Shown here: piece after piece, positions 22,047-33,339 of the stretch
Position numbering within the stretch: the stretch's first letter is position 1
Layout of the letters: each line of letters begins with the position of its first letter
Source: Takakia lepidozioides
Taxonomy: Eukaryota > Streptophyta > Takakiopsida > Takakiales > Takakiaceae
Length of the DNA: 60,000 nt
NCBI GenBank assembly: GCA_030704615.1
Contig: CM060733.1
Location: forward strand, 49,540,001-49,600,000
Reading direction: 5' to 3'
The notes under the pieces: model-generated
What the model saw: only the letters and a program-made list of their open reading frames with translations
Told to the model about the DNA's origin: nothing
Database searches by the model: none
Program-made: the position numbers and the translations under genes

Positions 22047-25000
22047 ATGAGGATGGAAAGAGTGGAGGAAAAGGAAAAGGAGGAAGAAGAGGGAATACAG
22101 GAAAGTGTGGCAATGGAGGAGCAGGAATCTGGAGAAGAACAACAACCCAACATAGTTCCAGGAACAGGCGAGGAGGACACTGCGTCTGAGGGAGAGACAG
22201 ACGACATGGAGGAAGATGTTGACACTGGCCTCACGAAGAATGTGACCACGGGAAAGAGGAAGGGGGAGAGGCTCACCTACATAGTCGGCGAAGAGAGCAG
22301 CCCGAAGCGGAAAGGGTCCCCGGCAACTGGGGAGTCTTCTCGAGTACCTACGAAAAAGGTAAAATCTACAGGACCCACATTTGTGAAGAATTCGGCTTTC
22401 AATGGCAGGTATTTGAGAGAGAAAGAACCATTCAGTGGCAGCTCAAAGAGTGTGCGTTGCCGCACACTGTTTGAGCTGCACAAGTCACTGTTTAAAGTGC
22501 AAAATTCTTCCTTCAACGACACCTTTCTGAGGATGAAATGAACCCCGCACTTCCAGCTCAAACAGTGTGCGGCAACGCACACTGTTTGAGCAGATCTTCT
22601 CAATGTTTTAGGGTGCAAAATTTGGCCTTGGAGTCAGTTATCTGCGGGTGAAATGAACCCTTCACTGCCAGCCCAAACAGTGTGCGGCAACGCACACTGT
22701 TTGAGCTGAACATTTCAATGTTTTAGGGTGCGAAATTTGGACTTCAGGGGCACCTTTCTGAGGATGGAATGAACCCTGCACTGCCAGCTCAAACAGTGTG
22801 CGGCAACGCACACTGTTTGAGCTGAACATTTCAATGTTTTAGGGTGCAAAATTTGGACTTCAGGGGCACCTATAATAGGATGAAATGAACCCTTCACTGT
22901 CAGCCCAAGCAGTGTGCGGCAACGCACACTGTTTGAGCTGAACATTTCAATGTTTCTCGGTGCAAAATTTGGACTTCAGGGTGATCTATTTGAGGATGAA
23001 ATGAACCCTTCACTGTCAGACCAAACAGTGTGCGGCAACGCACACTGTTTGAGCTGAACATTTCAATGTTTTAGGGTGCAAAATTTGGTCTTCAGGGTAT
23101 GTTATCTGAGGTTGAAATGAACCCTTCGCAACCAGCTCAAACAGTGTGCGGCAACGCACACTGTTTGAGCAGATCTTTTCAATGTTTTAGGGTGCAAAAT
23201 TTGGTCTTGCTGTCTGTTATCTGAGGGTGAAATGAACCCTTCACTGCCAGCTCAGACAGTGTGCGGCAACGCACACTGTTTGAGCTGAACATTTCAATGT
23301 TTCAGGGTGCAAAATTTGGACTTCGGGGGCACCTATGTGAGGATGAAATGAACCCTTCACTGTCAGCCAAAACAGTGTGCGGCAATGCACACTGTTTGAG
23401 CTGAACATTTCAATGTTTTAGGGTGCAAAATTTGGTCTTGCTGTCTGTTATCTGAGGTTGAAATGAACCCTTCACAACCAGCTCAAACAGTGTGCGGCAA
23501 CGCACACTGTTTGAGCAGATCTTTTCAATGTTTTAGGGTGCAAAATTTGGTCTTGCTGTCTGTTATCTGGGGGTGAAATGAACCCTTCACTGCCAGCTCA
23601 GACAGTGTGTGGCAACGCACACTGTTTGAGCTGAACATTTCAATGTTTGTGGGTGCAAAATTTGGACTTCAGGGTGACCTGTTTGAGGATGAAATGAACC
23701 CTTCACTGTCAGCCCAAACAGTGTGCGGCAACGCACACTGTTTGAGCTGAACATTTCAATGTTTAGGGTGCAAAATTTGGTCTTCAAGGTATGTTATCTG
23801 AGGTTGAAATGAACCCTTCACAACCAGCTCAAACAGTGTGCGGCAACGCACACTGTTTGAGCTGAACATTTCAATGTTTTAGGGTGCAAAATTTGGTCTT
23901 GCTGTCTGTTATCTGAGGGTGAAATGAACCCTTCACTGCCAGCTCAGACAGTGTGCGGCAACGCACACTGTTTGAGCTGAACATTTCAATGTTTCAGGGT
24001 GCAAAATTTGGACTTCAGGGGCACCTATCTTAGGGTGAAATGAACCCTTCACTGCCAGCTCAGACAGTGTGCGGCAACGCACACTGTTTGAGCTGAACAT
24101 TTCAATGTTTCAGGGTGCAAAATTTGGACTTCAGGGGCACCTATAATAGGATGAAATGAACCCTTCACTGTCAGCCCAAACAGTGTGCGGCAACGCACAC
24201 TGTTTGAGCTGAACATTTCAATGTTTCAAGGTGCAAAATTTGGACTTCAGGGGCACCTATGTGAGGATGAAATGAACCCTTCACTGTCAGCCCAAACAGT
24301 GTGCGGCAACGCACACTGTTTGAGCTGAACATTTCAATGTTTTAGGGTGCAAAAATTGGACTTGCTGTCTGTTATCTGAGGGTGAAATGAACCCTTCACT
24401 GCCAGCTCAGACAGTGTGCGGCAACGCACACTGTTTGAGCTGAACATTTCAATGTTTTAGGGTGCAAAATTTGGACTTCAGGGGCACCTATAATGGATGA
24501 AATGAACCCTTCACTGTCAGCCCAAAAGTGTGCGGCAACGCACACTGTTTGAGCTGAACATTTCAATGTTTCTCGGGTGCAAAATTTGGACTTCAGGGTG
24601 ACCTATTTGAGGATGAAATGAACCCTTCACTGTCAGCCAAAACAGTGTGCGGCAACGCACACTGTTTGAGCTGAACATTTCAATGTTTTAGGGTGCAAAA
24701 TTTGGTCTTCAGGGTATGTTATCTGAGGTTGAAATGAACCCTTCGCAACCAGCTCAAACAGTGTGCGGCAACGCACACTGTTTGAGCAGACTTTTCAATG
24801 TTTTAGGGTGCAAAATTTGGTCTGCTGCTGTCTGTTATCTGAGGGTGAAATGAACCCTTCACTGCCAGCTCAGACAGTGTGCGGCAACGCACACTGTTTG
24901 AGCTGAACATTTCAATGTTTCAGGGTGCAAAATTTGGACTTCAGGGGCACCTATGTGAGGATGAAATGAACCCTTCACTGTCAGCCAAAACAGTGTGCGG

Positions 25001-28000
25001 CAACGCACACTGTTTGAGCTGAACATTTCAATGTTTTAGGGTGCAAAATTTGGTCTTGCTGTCTGGTATCTGAGGTTGAAATGAACCCTTCACAACCACT
25101 TCACACAGTGTGCGGCAACGCACACTGTTTGAGCAGATCTTTTCAATGTTTTAGGGTGCAAAATTTGGTCTTGCTGTCTCTTATCTGGGGGTGAAATGAA
25201 CCCTTCACTGCCAGCTCAGACAGTGTGCGGCAACGCACACTGTTTGAGCTGAACATTTCAATGTTTCTGGGTGCAAAATTTGGACTTCAGGGTGACCTGT
25301 TTGAGGATGAAATGAACCCTTCACTGTCAGCCCAAACAGTGTGCGGCAACGCACACTGTTTGAGCTGAACATTTCAATGTTTTAGGGTGCAAAATTTGGT
25401 CTTCAGGGTATGTTATCTGAGGTTGAAATGAACCCTTCACAACCAGCTCAAACAGTGTGCGGCAACGCACACTGTTTGAGCAGAACTTTCAATGTTTTAG
25501 GGTGCAAAATTTGGTCTTGCTGTCTGTTATCTGAGGGTGAAATGAACCCTTCACTGCCAGCTCAGACAGTGTGCGGCAACGCACACTGTTTGAGCTGAAC
25601 ATTTCAATGTTTCAGGGTGCAAAATTTGGACTTCAGGGGCACCTATAATATGATGAAATGAACCCTTCACTGTCAGCCAAACAGTGTGCGGCAACGCACA
25701 CTGTTTGAGCTGAACATTTCAATGTTTCAGGGTGCAAAATTTGGACTTCAGGGGCACCTAATATGATGAAATGAACCCTTCACTGTCAGCCCAAACAGTG
25801 TGCGGCAACGCACACTGTTTGAGCTGAACATTTCAATGTTTCAGGGTGCAAAATTTGGACTTCAGGGGCACCTATGTGAGGATGAAATGAACCCTTCACT
25901 GTCAGCCAAAACAGTGTGCGGCAACGCACACTGTTTGAGCTGAACATTTCAATGTTTTAGGGTGCAAAATTTGGTCTTGCTGTCTGTTATCTGGGGGTGA
26001 AATGAACCCTTCACTGCCAGCTCAGACAGTGTGCGGCAACGCACACTGTTTGAGCTGAACATTTCAATGTTTCAAGGTGCAAAATTTGGACTTCAGGGTG
26101 ACCTGTTTGAGGATGAAATGAACCCTTCACTGTCAGCTCAAACAGTGTGCGGCAACGCACACTGTTTGAGCTGAACATTTCAATGTTTTAGGGTGCAAAA
26201 TTTGGTCTTCAGGGTATGTTATCTGAGGTTGAAATGAACCCTTCACAACCAGCTCGAACAGTGTGCGGCAACGCACACTGTTTGAGCAGATCTTTTCAAT
26301 GTTTTAGGGTGCAAAATTTGGTCTTGCTGTCTGTTATCTGAGGGTGAAATGAACCCTTCACTGCCAGCTCAGACAGTGTGCGGCAACGCACACTGTTTGA
26401 GCTGAACATTTCAATGTTTCTGGGTGCAAAATTTGGACTTCAGGGGCACCTGTTTGAGGATGAAATGAACCCTTCACTGTCAGCCCAAACAGTGTGCGGC
26501 AACGCACACTGTTTGAGCTGAACATTTCAATGTTTTAGGGTGCAAAATTTGGTCTTCAGGGTAACATTTCTGGGGATAAAATGAACCCTTCACTGTCAGC
26601 TCAAACAGTCTGCGGAACCGCACACTGTTTAGGCAGAACATATCAATATTGAAGGGCGCAACCTTCGGCCCTCATGGGCACATATCTGAGGATGAAATGA
26701 ATCCTTTACTGCCAGCTCAAACAGTGTGCGGCAACGCACACTGTTTGAGCAGAACTTTTCAATGTTCTTTCCCTGTGAAAATCGGGAACATAGGGCAGGT
26801 CCGTGAGGATCAATGAACACTTACCTGGCAGCTCAAAGAACACTTACCTGTTTGATCCCACTTTTTCATGCATCAGTCGACGTTTCATTCCTCTCTTATA
26901 AGAATTTGAGTGAACAACCTTGCAGGAGAAAATGCAAAGTGTGGCGGATGAGGTCCCTCAGGGTCAGGGGAAGGAGACCATAGTTGATGTTGACGATGAG
27001 TTTTATGAAAGCAAAGCCGCTGAGATGCTGGGGGTCAAAAGGTGAACTCTCAGCTTGTGGTTCAAAGTATGCTTGCTCCTGGTGGGAGGTTGAAGATTCC
27101 CCTGTGTAGGTTGGTTTCCATGCCCGTCGTTCGTCCACCCCTTGTCAAAGACATTCTCAAGCTGGAGGCCGAGTTTGTTCATGGGTATTTGGATGGATCC
27201 GCAGTCTTTTACGTTTCTACTAGGGATTCTAGAGGTAACGAGCTCCTTGTGGATGAGTCAATCGTCGACTCCTGGGACCCCATTTGGAGACAGGTGAACG
27301 AATCCTTCGAACTTCTTCTCTCCAGGAAACCTTCCACCCAGGTATTCTCGGGGAAGATGTTTCACGTTTGGGATGGCAACCACCGGTTGCTTGCATGGAT
27401 GGCTGTCATTGGGAGGCTGCACTCACAGGAGGAAGAGTGGCATTACTCTGTTCGATCGATGGTGCTTGATTGTGACGACAACATGATGGGTCTTCTGACG
27501 GCAATGAATGATGTGAACAGGTTGGTTTCTCATTGTACATGTTGCACTTCTGGTTCCGTTCTTCCTTGATTCAAGTCCTTGAATTACATTCTGAAATTCA
27601 GATATCATTCTGCAGAGGGACGGAGACATCGCATGTCAAAACGAGTCTGGTTCACACACTGTATAGGATACAAAGGATCGGGCAGATGCCCTTGACCAAC
27701 TTCAAGACCATCCTTTCGGCAGAGATGTATAAGAAATGCGAAAGCTCCAAGACTTCGGAAACATGGTACTCGTTGACCCGTGAGGCTTTCATGGAGTACA
27801 TGTACACGGTGAGATACATCTTCCTTCATCTGGCCTTTCCATATTCCTGCTTCCACATGTTTGTTTCTGTCTGTCTCCCTTGACCTTGGATTGATGCAAC
27901 TCTCTTGCATTCCCTTGCAGCAAGACATTGCAGATGCAGGGGAGCGTGGCAAACTGGAATACTACAGCTCTACCCCTGAGGAGAGAAGGACAGCAAAGGG

Positions 28001-31000
28001 GGTTGAAAGTCACATCCAGAAGGAGATGAACGCTACAAGAAGGACAATAATGAGTGCTTTTGTGAAGCAGTTGAGAATGGCCGACCCATCATTCGGGCCG
28101 CAGTTTCTCCTGGAGATAAAAAACCATTATAACAAGCCAGGCAAGCCGGAGATGGCCCAGGAGAAGTTGCACAGGTTGTCTACCGCCGTCGTGTCTTCTG
28201 AACAGAAGGTGAAGTGGCTACAGATATGGAACTCCGATCCCACAGTTAGGGATACCCACATGTTCCCAAGGCCAGAGAAAGAGAAGAAGACCCAGCGTGT
28301 CGTTCCTGTCAGTGACAATGTGCTGGACACCTGGCTTCACAAGGCCACTTACTGGAGCCAGGTGTGATGTCCTCTCGTATCTCACTTTCTTTTCTCTTTT
28401 CCTGTCCTTCTCTTCCCATTGCCTCTTACATTCGCTGTGACTGTTTTTGGGTTCATTCTTCCATTTCAATTGTTTTGCAGTTGGAAGAAAGGGCCCGATC
28501 GGTTCTGCATACTCAGCTGGCTGACTATGGCATCACTATGACAGCTCCGAAGGTCTCCTTCGAAGCTTACATGAGGAAATGGAGAGCCACAGTGTGGCAC
28601 TCTGGTTTCTTTAGAGAGTTCAGCAAGGAGGGTGGCATCAGTCGAACAAATGAGCTTGACCAGCAGGAAAAAGGAGAGGAAGCCTGGAAACGATGCCTTT
28701 ACAGGTGCACACCCTTGCACTCTTTACTTGTGTTGTGGTTGCAATGTGTTGTGTGGCATACTGTTTAAGGGGGTCTTCCTGGTGTGTTGAAAAAGCTGGG
28801 ACACAATATGTGCACTGGAAAATGAGGCTGTGTCTGTTCCTGCAGGTACATTAGGTTTGTTCTCTTGGAAGAGAATTGCTTGGACAAACATCCAGATTTC
28901 GTGGACCTTTGGCTTGTCCCTGCTGGCAACCAGACCATGTTCACTGCTGGGATCTTGCATGACTGGGGCCCAGACCATCTTTCTTCTTGTGGTTGGTATT
29001 TGGATTGCCCTCCTTCAGAGACCCCAGCTGTAGAGTTGTCTTTGAGGAGAGAGAATGACCGTATTGCAGCCACTGCCGCAGCAGCGGACCTCGACATTCA
29101 TGAGCGTAATCTGAGGACTCTTGCAGAGAAGGAGCCTCCCGCTCAGGATACCCCGGGTAGAGGAAGAAAGGCAAAGGGAAAAGATGTTGCTGGTGTTGTG
29201 GGGAAGGGAAGGGGTAGAGGGAAGGTGGCACAAGGGCAGGGAAGTGTTGCAGCTATTGGCCCTGTGGAGCATGTCCAGCAGACTCCACCGCATGGTAGGG
29301 GATCCGGGAGAAAAAACAAGGGGGTGGTTGATCCAAGGACCCGTACCATGCAGTGGAACATCCCACGAGGGTCATTCGTCCAACCAGGTTGGAGATTGCC
29401 AACGTCGGGTTCCTTGCCATGATGGAGTCGAAGAAATCTGATTACAAGGGCGAGCCATCACCAGTGTGGGAGAGGATTGTCGAGTTCCTCAGCACGGTGC
29501 GTGTTCTCTTTGGGTTCTGTGGCTTCTGCTCTCTTTGTCTGCTGTGGGCATGGATCGTTTATAAACTTGTCAGAATTCCATTGTATTTTTGTTTGCAGGC
29601 TAAAATGACCAAATCGTGGGTGAACGGGAAGGAGAAGCCATATGCAGCGGAACTCATCATCTTGGACATCCCTGATGGGTTGGCAGTCCCGGATATCCCT
29701 CCATCGGGTGCTTGTCCGGGTTGGAATGCATTTGATGAGCGCTACTGGCGGTGGGTTTTTTCCTTTTGCAACTTCTTCCTTTCCGATGCAGGTGTTTTGG
29801 TTCTCATCCAGTCCATCGATGTTCGGTGTCGCCGTGCCCTTGCCAGCTATTTGAAAGCCTCGGGCATGAGAGTCGTGAAGACATGGAATTGTGTGAACAG
29901 CATGTACCTTACGAAGGGGGATCGTCCGGGAGAGATGGTGAGTTTCCCTTCTTCTTCCTCTTCTTTTTTGTTCTGGGATTGTGTTGTATAGGTCGCTCGA
30001 ACTCATATGTAGGGGCCCGATTTTATTTTGGTTCTTAGTTCCTTGTGGATGTCATGTTCGCAGACTCGTCTGTTTGAAGCTGTTTGTCTCGTCCGGGTGC
30101 ATCCACCAACGACTCCGGCCGGCATTACGGAGTTTGCCATCACTCACGGGGGCAAGTTCATAGATGACAGGACAGATCCTCCCACGGATGACATGCATCA
30201 CAACTACGTCGACAACAACTTGTGCTTGCGAAGGGGGAATGGGGTTCCTTGGAGAGGGGCGAGGGAGAGGAGCCCGGCTTTCATTCAAACGATTGTGGAG
30301 TGCTGCACCTACACAGACGCCAGAGTTCTGGATTTGTCGATGGGCACAGGTTCGTCTCTTCAACATTCACATTTCATGAGGTTTGATTGAGCTTGCACTT
30401 TCAGCACTTTCCACCGTTCCGAATGTGTCTTCAATGTTGCTTACTTCATTCTATTCCACTGCAGGTGCTTCGTACCACGCTTGCAAGGCCAGTGCGCGAC
30501 ATGTCTTTGGGATTGAAGGGGATGCTGAGATTTACAAGAACCTCCTGATGGGTTTGGGTGGACACACTTCTCAGGTCCTTCCGAAGCCCCGTCCCGCTGA
30601 TACTGGTACAGAGGAGACTTCTGACAAGGAGCTGGACTCCGACTTTGCCTGTGAGTAAGTTCAACCTGTGCATGCTTGCATTGTTGTTTCAATATCGAGA
30701 ATCGCTGTTCTTGAGGCAAAGTGCACATGGGAGACATCCTCTTCGTTGGACTTGTGCATTGCATCATTGTGTTAAAAATGGGATTTTGTGGACATGTGTA
30801 GGAGTCCGCGTGCTTCCACTTGCCCTCCTGGGCTATCACACCTATTTGGACTTGTTTTCAGTCCTCCTCGGTCTTGTGTGCTACCTGTCTATGCGGAGGC
30901 ACTCGCAGCAAGCATGTCCGTTCATGGCACTCAGAGTCCACCTTGCGATGGCCTTCGTAGAACACGTGGTGTTGGGGCCAGAATCTTTGTAGATGACATA

Positions 31001-31042
31001 GCACAGGAGGTGGACACTGATTGTGATGACTGCGACACTTGA
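22047..31042 (+). CDS. MULE-1 ParB-like / DNA methyltransferase fusion, ten exons
   Basis: Exons: 22047-22358, 26926-27520, 27616-27808, 27921-28361, 28481-28704, 28846-29496, 29599-29937, 30064-30349, 30465-30654, 30802-31042. All have GT-AG borders and matching phases, giving about 1150 aa. Exon 1 is acidic then basic. Exon 2 is ParB-like: IPLCRLVSMPVVRPPL and VWDGNHRLLAW. Exons 3-6 hold a family-specific region (TWYSLTREAFMEYMY, EKLHRL, KWLQIWNSDP, AYMRKWRATVWHSGFFREF, CGWYLD) and a basic linker. Exons 7-9 hold a permuted (beta-order) amino-methyltransferase: LIILDIPDG in the motif IV place, then VLDLSMGTG and HVFGIEGD as motif I and the SAM acidic loop. Frameshifts occur in a G-run at 27031 and near 29350. 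Likely nuclear, DNA-binding and DNA-modifying; target unknown. The exon structure is repeated in a second copy at 52-57 kb. Confidence 0.8.
22447..26745. repeat. Intronic satellite: about 38 palindromes at ~116-bp period
   Basis: Each unit has a hairpin with arms ACAGTGTGCG and CGCACACTGT around GCAA, followed by ttgagctgaacatttcaatg, tttagggtgcaaaatttgg and a variable spacer with gaaatgaacccttcac. The palindrome is nearly invariant across about 38 units while spacers fall into a few classes. The first unit (22447) carries the central four bases in the opposite orientation, and the second-last (26611) is degenerate. The array fills intron 1 (22359-26925) of the ParB-methyltransferase gene. 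Frames read through the units by chance and are not genes. Confidence 0.95.
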
Positions 31043-31444
31043 TATGAAGTATTCTTTTGGTTTAATTCTGGGACAAATTTGAAATGGGATGGTTGTGTGT
31101 CCTTATTGTCCTCTTTGCAATGTGTGCGTGGAATTCACATTCATGGTTCCAAACTATTGTTGGAGATGGGGGTTGCATGGACTGCCCGGATTGTTCCTTC
31201 AATATATTTGTTGTTTTGTGGACCTCACAGACTTGAGTACATTGCAAAAACAAACAAACCACTTTGTTCTCAATTCTCAATTCTCCCCACATCAACCCGC
31301 GGAAATAGGTGACACCACTCGGAAATAGGTGACATCCGCGGAAATAGGCACTGTTTGCATGCTGACGTGGCGTGAGCCTGTGCTGGGCTCACGCTTTCCT
31401 GGGCTCACAGGCTCACGCCTCCAGGCTCACGGAATAGCACCCCC
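31043..31444. repeat. MULE-1 right terminal region
   Basis: After the methyltransferase stop there is about 330 bp without coding signal. It includes three short direct repeats of cggaaataggtgacac type at 31300-31345. From about 31371 come gtgagcctg, gggctcacgc and ggctcacgg words that mirror the left terminus. The element ends at 31444, followed by the second target duplication copy. Confidence 0.65.
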
Positions 31445-31455
31445 CTGCCAGTCTC
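31445..31455. repeat. 11-bp target site duplication, right copy (CTGCCAGTCTC)
   Basis: Identical to 17104-17114. The LINE frame resumes directly to the right on the minus strand with the codons for RIETGR. Confidence 0.85.
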
Positions 31456-32697
31456 TATCCGTAGGTTGTGGGAACCCACCCTGAACCGCCCCAATGCCCT
31501 CAAGAGGGAAGGAGGTAAGGGTGCTGAAAGGTAATTTGGTCTGAAGATTCTATCATCGCGGAGCACCAAGAATGTCTCTCGATAGAAGTGGAGCTTTGTT
31601 GTGAGATTGGGTAGCATCCAAGTTCTCTTGACATGTAATTCCATAAGCTCTCTCCGAATGAGTCTGTTGCGGTCATGTCTGGATGTGATGTCCACTTCAT
31701 CTGGGTTCATTGGTAATAGGAAAGCAGTAGAAAGTTCGTTACGTTTCAATAAACTGTCCACTCGAGCATACCAGGAGTTCCCGAAACTTGCAGCTTTGAG
31801 CCTCATAGATGTTGTGAGGGCCCTTGCCACTAGCCCTTTGGGTGGAAGGGCCTGCAATCTATGGAGAAAGATTGTAAGCCTGAACTGTGCCTCGGATTGC
31901 AATGGTACACATGTGAACTCTGCACCTAGGATCTGAGATGGAGTTGTGCTCCTGGCGCTAAGCATTGATTGGAGAAAAGATGACTGTAATGGTTCCAAAT
32001 TCTTTTCCCACCAGGAGACAGGGACACCAGGTGCCCAGAACTCACAACCATTGATGGTAGCAGGGCTGACGATGGTGTCAAACAGCCACTTTTTGGTCGG
32101 GGGATGCCGCAGATGTATTTGCTTGCATTTGGCGTGAAGGCGGACGGAGGCCACCTTACCTTTAGTCAATCTGTCCAAGGCAGTGGCTGCAAAGTGAAAC
32201 TTGGGGGAGTGGATAACCAGACCTAGGTACCGGTATGATTTGACAATCTCAATTTCCTACTGGTTGAAGATGAATCTACGATCAGCCTGGCCATTGAAGA
32301 CCATGATCTTGGTCTTGCTAAGATTGACTTGCATCCCATAGTCTTTGCAGAACTATTCCAAAATTTTGAGATGGCGTTGCAGAAAGACCGGGGATTGTGC
32401 CAAAATGGCAACATCATAAGCGTAGAGGAGATCTGATTGGGCAGAAAATGAAGTTAGGCAGAAAACATCCCTGAACATGTTTTCAATTTGTGACATGGGG
32501 GAGGACATCGTGGAAAAACCTTCAGGTCTACCACTGTGTGCAGAGGGACTAGTTTTTAGGTCAAGGAAATGTTGCTTTGTCACGTCATTGCACCTGCGTT
32601 GGAGTACGCATTTGCTATATGCGTTGATAACTCCAACGAGGCTAGGTCTGCAATATCCTTTCAATTGAATTGTGTCTGCACCTGTGTTTACCAACAT
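31445..32697 (-). mobile_element. LINE fragment, reverse transcriptase thumb and downstream part
   Basis: The minus strand carries a decayed non-LTR reverse transcriptase. Around 32430 it reads YAYDVAILAQSP, the place of the catalytic YADD/FADD box with an Asp-to-Tyr change. About 32330-32160 resembles the usual KTKIMVFNG and YRYLGLVI segments in shifted frames. From 32178 a continuous frame reads LDTIVSP-like and NGCEFWAPGVP motifs to RVGSHNLRIETGR. The 5' part of ORF2 and all of ORF1 are missing, so the element was 5'-truncated, as is usual for LINEs. Its 3' end lies at 16920-17114. The active-site change and frameshifts make it inactive. Confidence 0.75.
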
Positions 32698-33339
32698 TGA
32701 GAGTCTTTAGGCCTTTTGGGGCTCCGTTGCTGGGCTCCGCCATACAGCCATTTGCTGATTGTGTGAATAGATGTCCACTGGATATGTGCAAAACCCGGAT
32801 GGATGGTAAGTTTCATGTGGTACTGATGTGAACCCGCCCACATTCTGTTTCTTCACCAATGAATGGTCTTACATGTTATGAGGACATTCTGTCCCTCTCC
32901 TTTTCAGTTTTTGGCACTTGCGCTGCAGGGGAGTGGGTTTGAGGTCAGCCAATCCATAGTTGTGGTTGTGGGATGGTTTGTGCTCTGGTGACGTTGTGTT
33001 CAGTAGGACTACAGCTGATGCACCTTGTGTGTGGGATGTTTTTGGTAGCGGAAGGGGAGTGAAGCTGCAGCAAAGCACTCACAGCCACCACACAATGCCA
33101 ACCAACACCAACCTTGGCACCCACCCCCTGCCGGATGGTCTCCACAACAGAGTGCACCATGGGGAGCCCCCCCTGCTTCGGGGTCGTGGCGCTGGCTTCC
33201 TGATGTTGCCACGTCACAATGGGGGCCTCCCACATCTCCATACGGCCCTCCCCCCTCCGGCACACATCAGTCACCCCCCACAACGTATGACGGCGCTGCT
33301 CCAGAGCATGGGGGCAGGAAACGGACATCAGAGCTGAGG
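32698..33339. other. No gene recognised
   Basis: This lies between the LINE 5' end and the next Transposase_24-like exon. Frames on both strands overlap at 32945-33337 without motifs. The 5' edge of the LINE and its expected target duplication could not be fixed. Confidence 0.35.

Larger units (their letters stand above)
17115..31444. mobile_element. MULE-1: 14.33-kb autonomous-type Mutator-like element inserted in a LINE
   Basis: The element is bounded by an 11-bp target duplication, within the 8-11 bp range of Mutator elements. Its outer 21 bp form an imperfect inverted repeat (14 of 21 matching without gaps): the left end reads agcgtagctacggcgtgagcc and the right end, complemented, contains gctattccgtgagcc. 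Subterminal GTGAGC/GCTCAC palindromes follow at both ends. Inside are a minus-strand MULE transposase (17534-21113) and a plus-strand ParB-methyltransferase gene (22047-31042), divergent from a 0.9-kb spacer. A 4.3-kb palindrome array lies in intron 1 of the latter. Both genes are nearly intact, with one and two apparent single-base frameshifts. Related sequence lies at 44.6-47.5 and 52-60 kb. Confidence 0.85.

Noticed and set aside
22447-26745. CRISPR-like array of palindromic repeats with spacers
   Set aside because: The spacers are themselves repeated and homologous, the context is a plant gene intron, and no Cas-like gene exists. It is a satellite with a conserved hairpin.
22277-26820. 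ORFs inside the array (for example frames reading MNPSLPAQTVCGNAHCLS)
   Set aside because: They are read-through of the 116-bp repeat and appear and vanish with unit length. The segment is bounded by a good donor at 22359 and acceptor at 26925.
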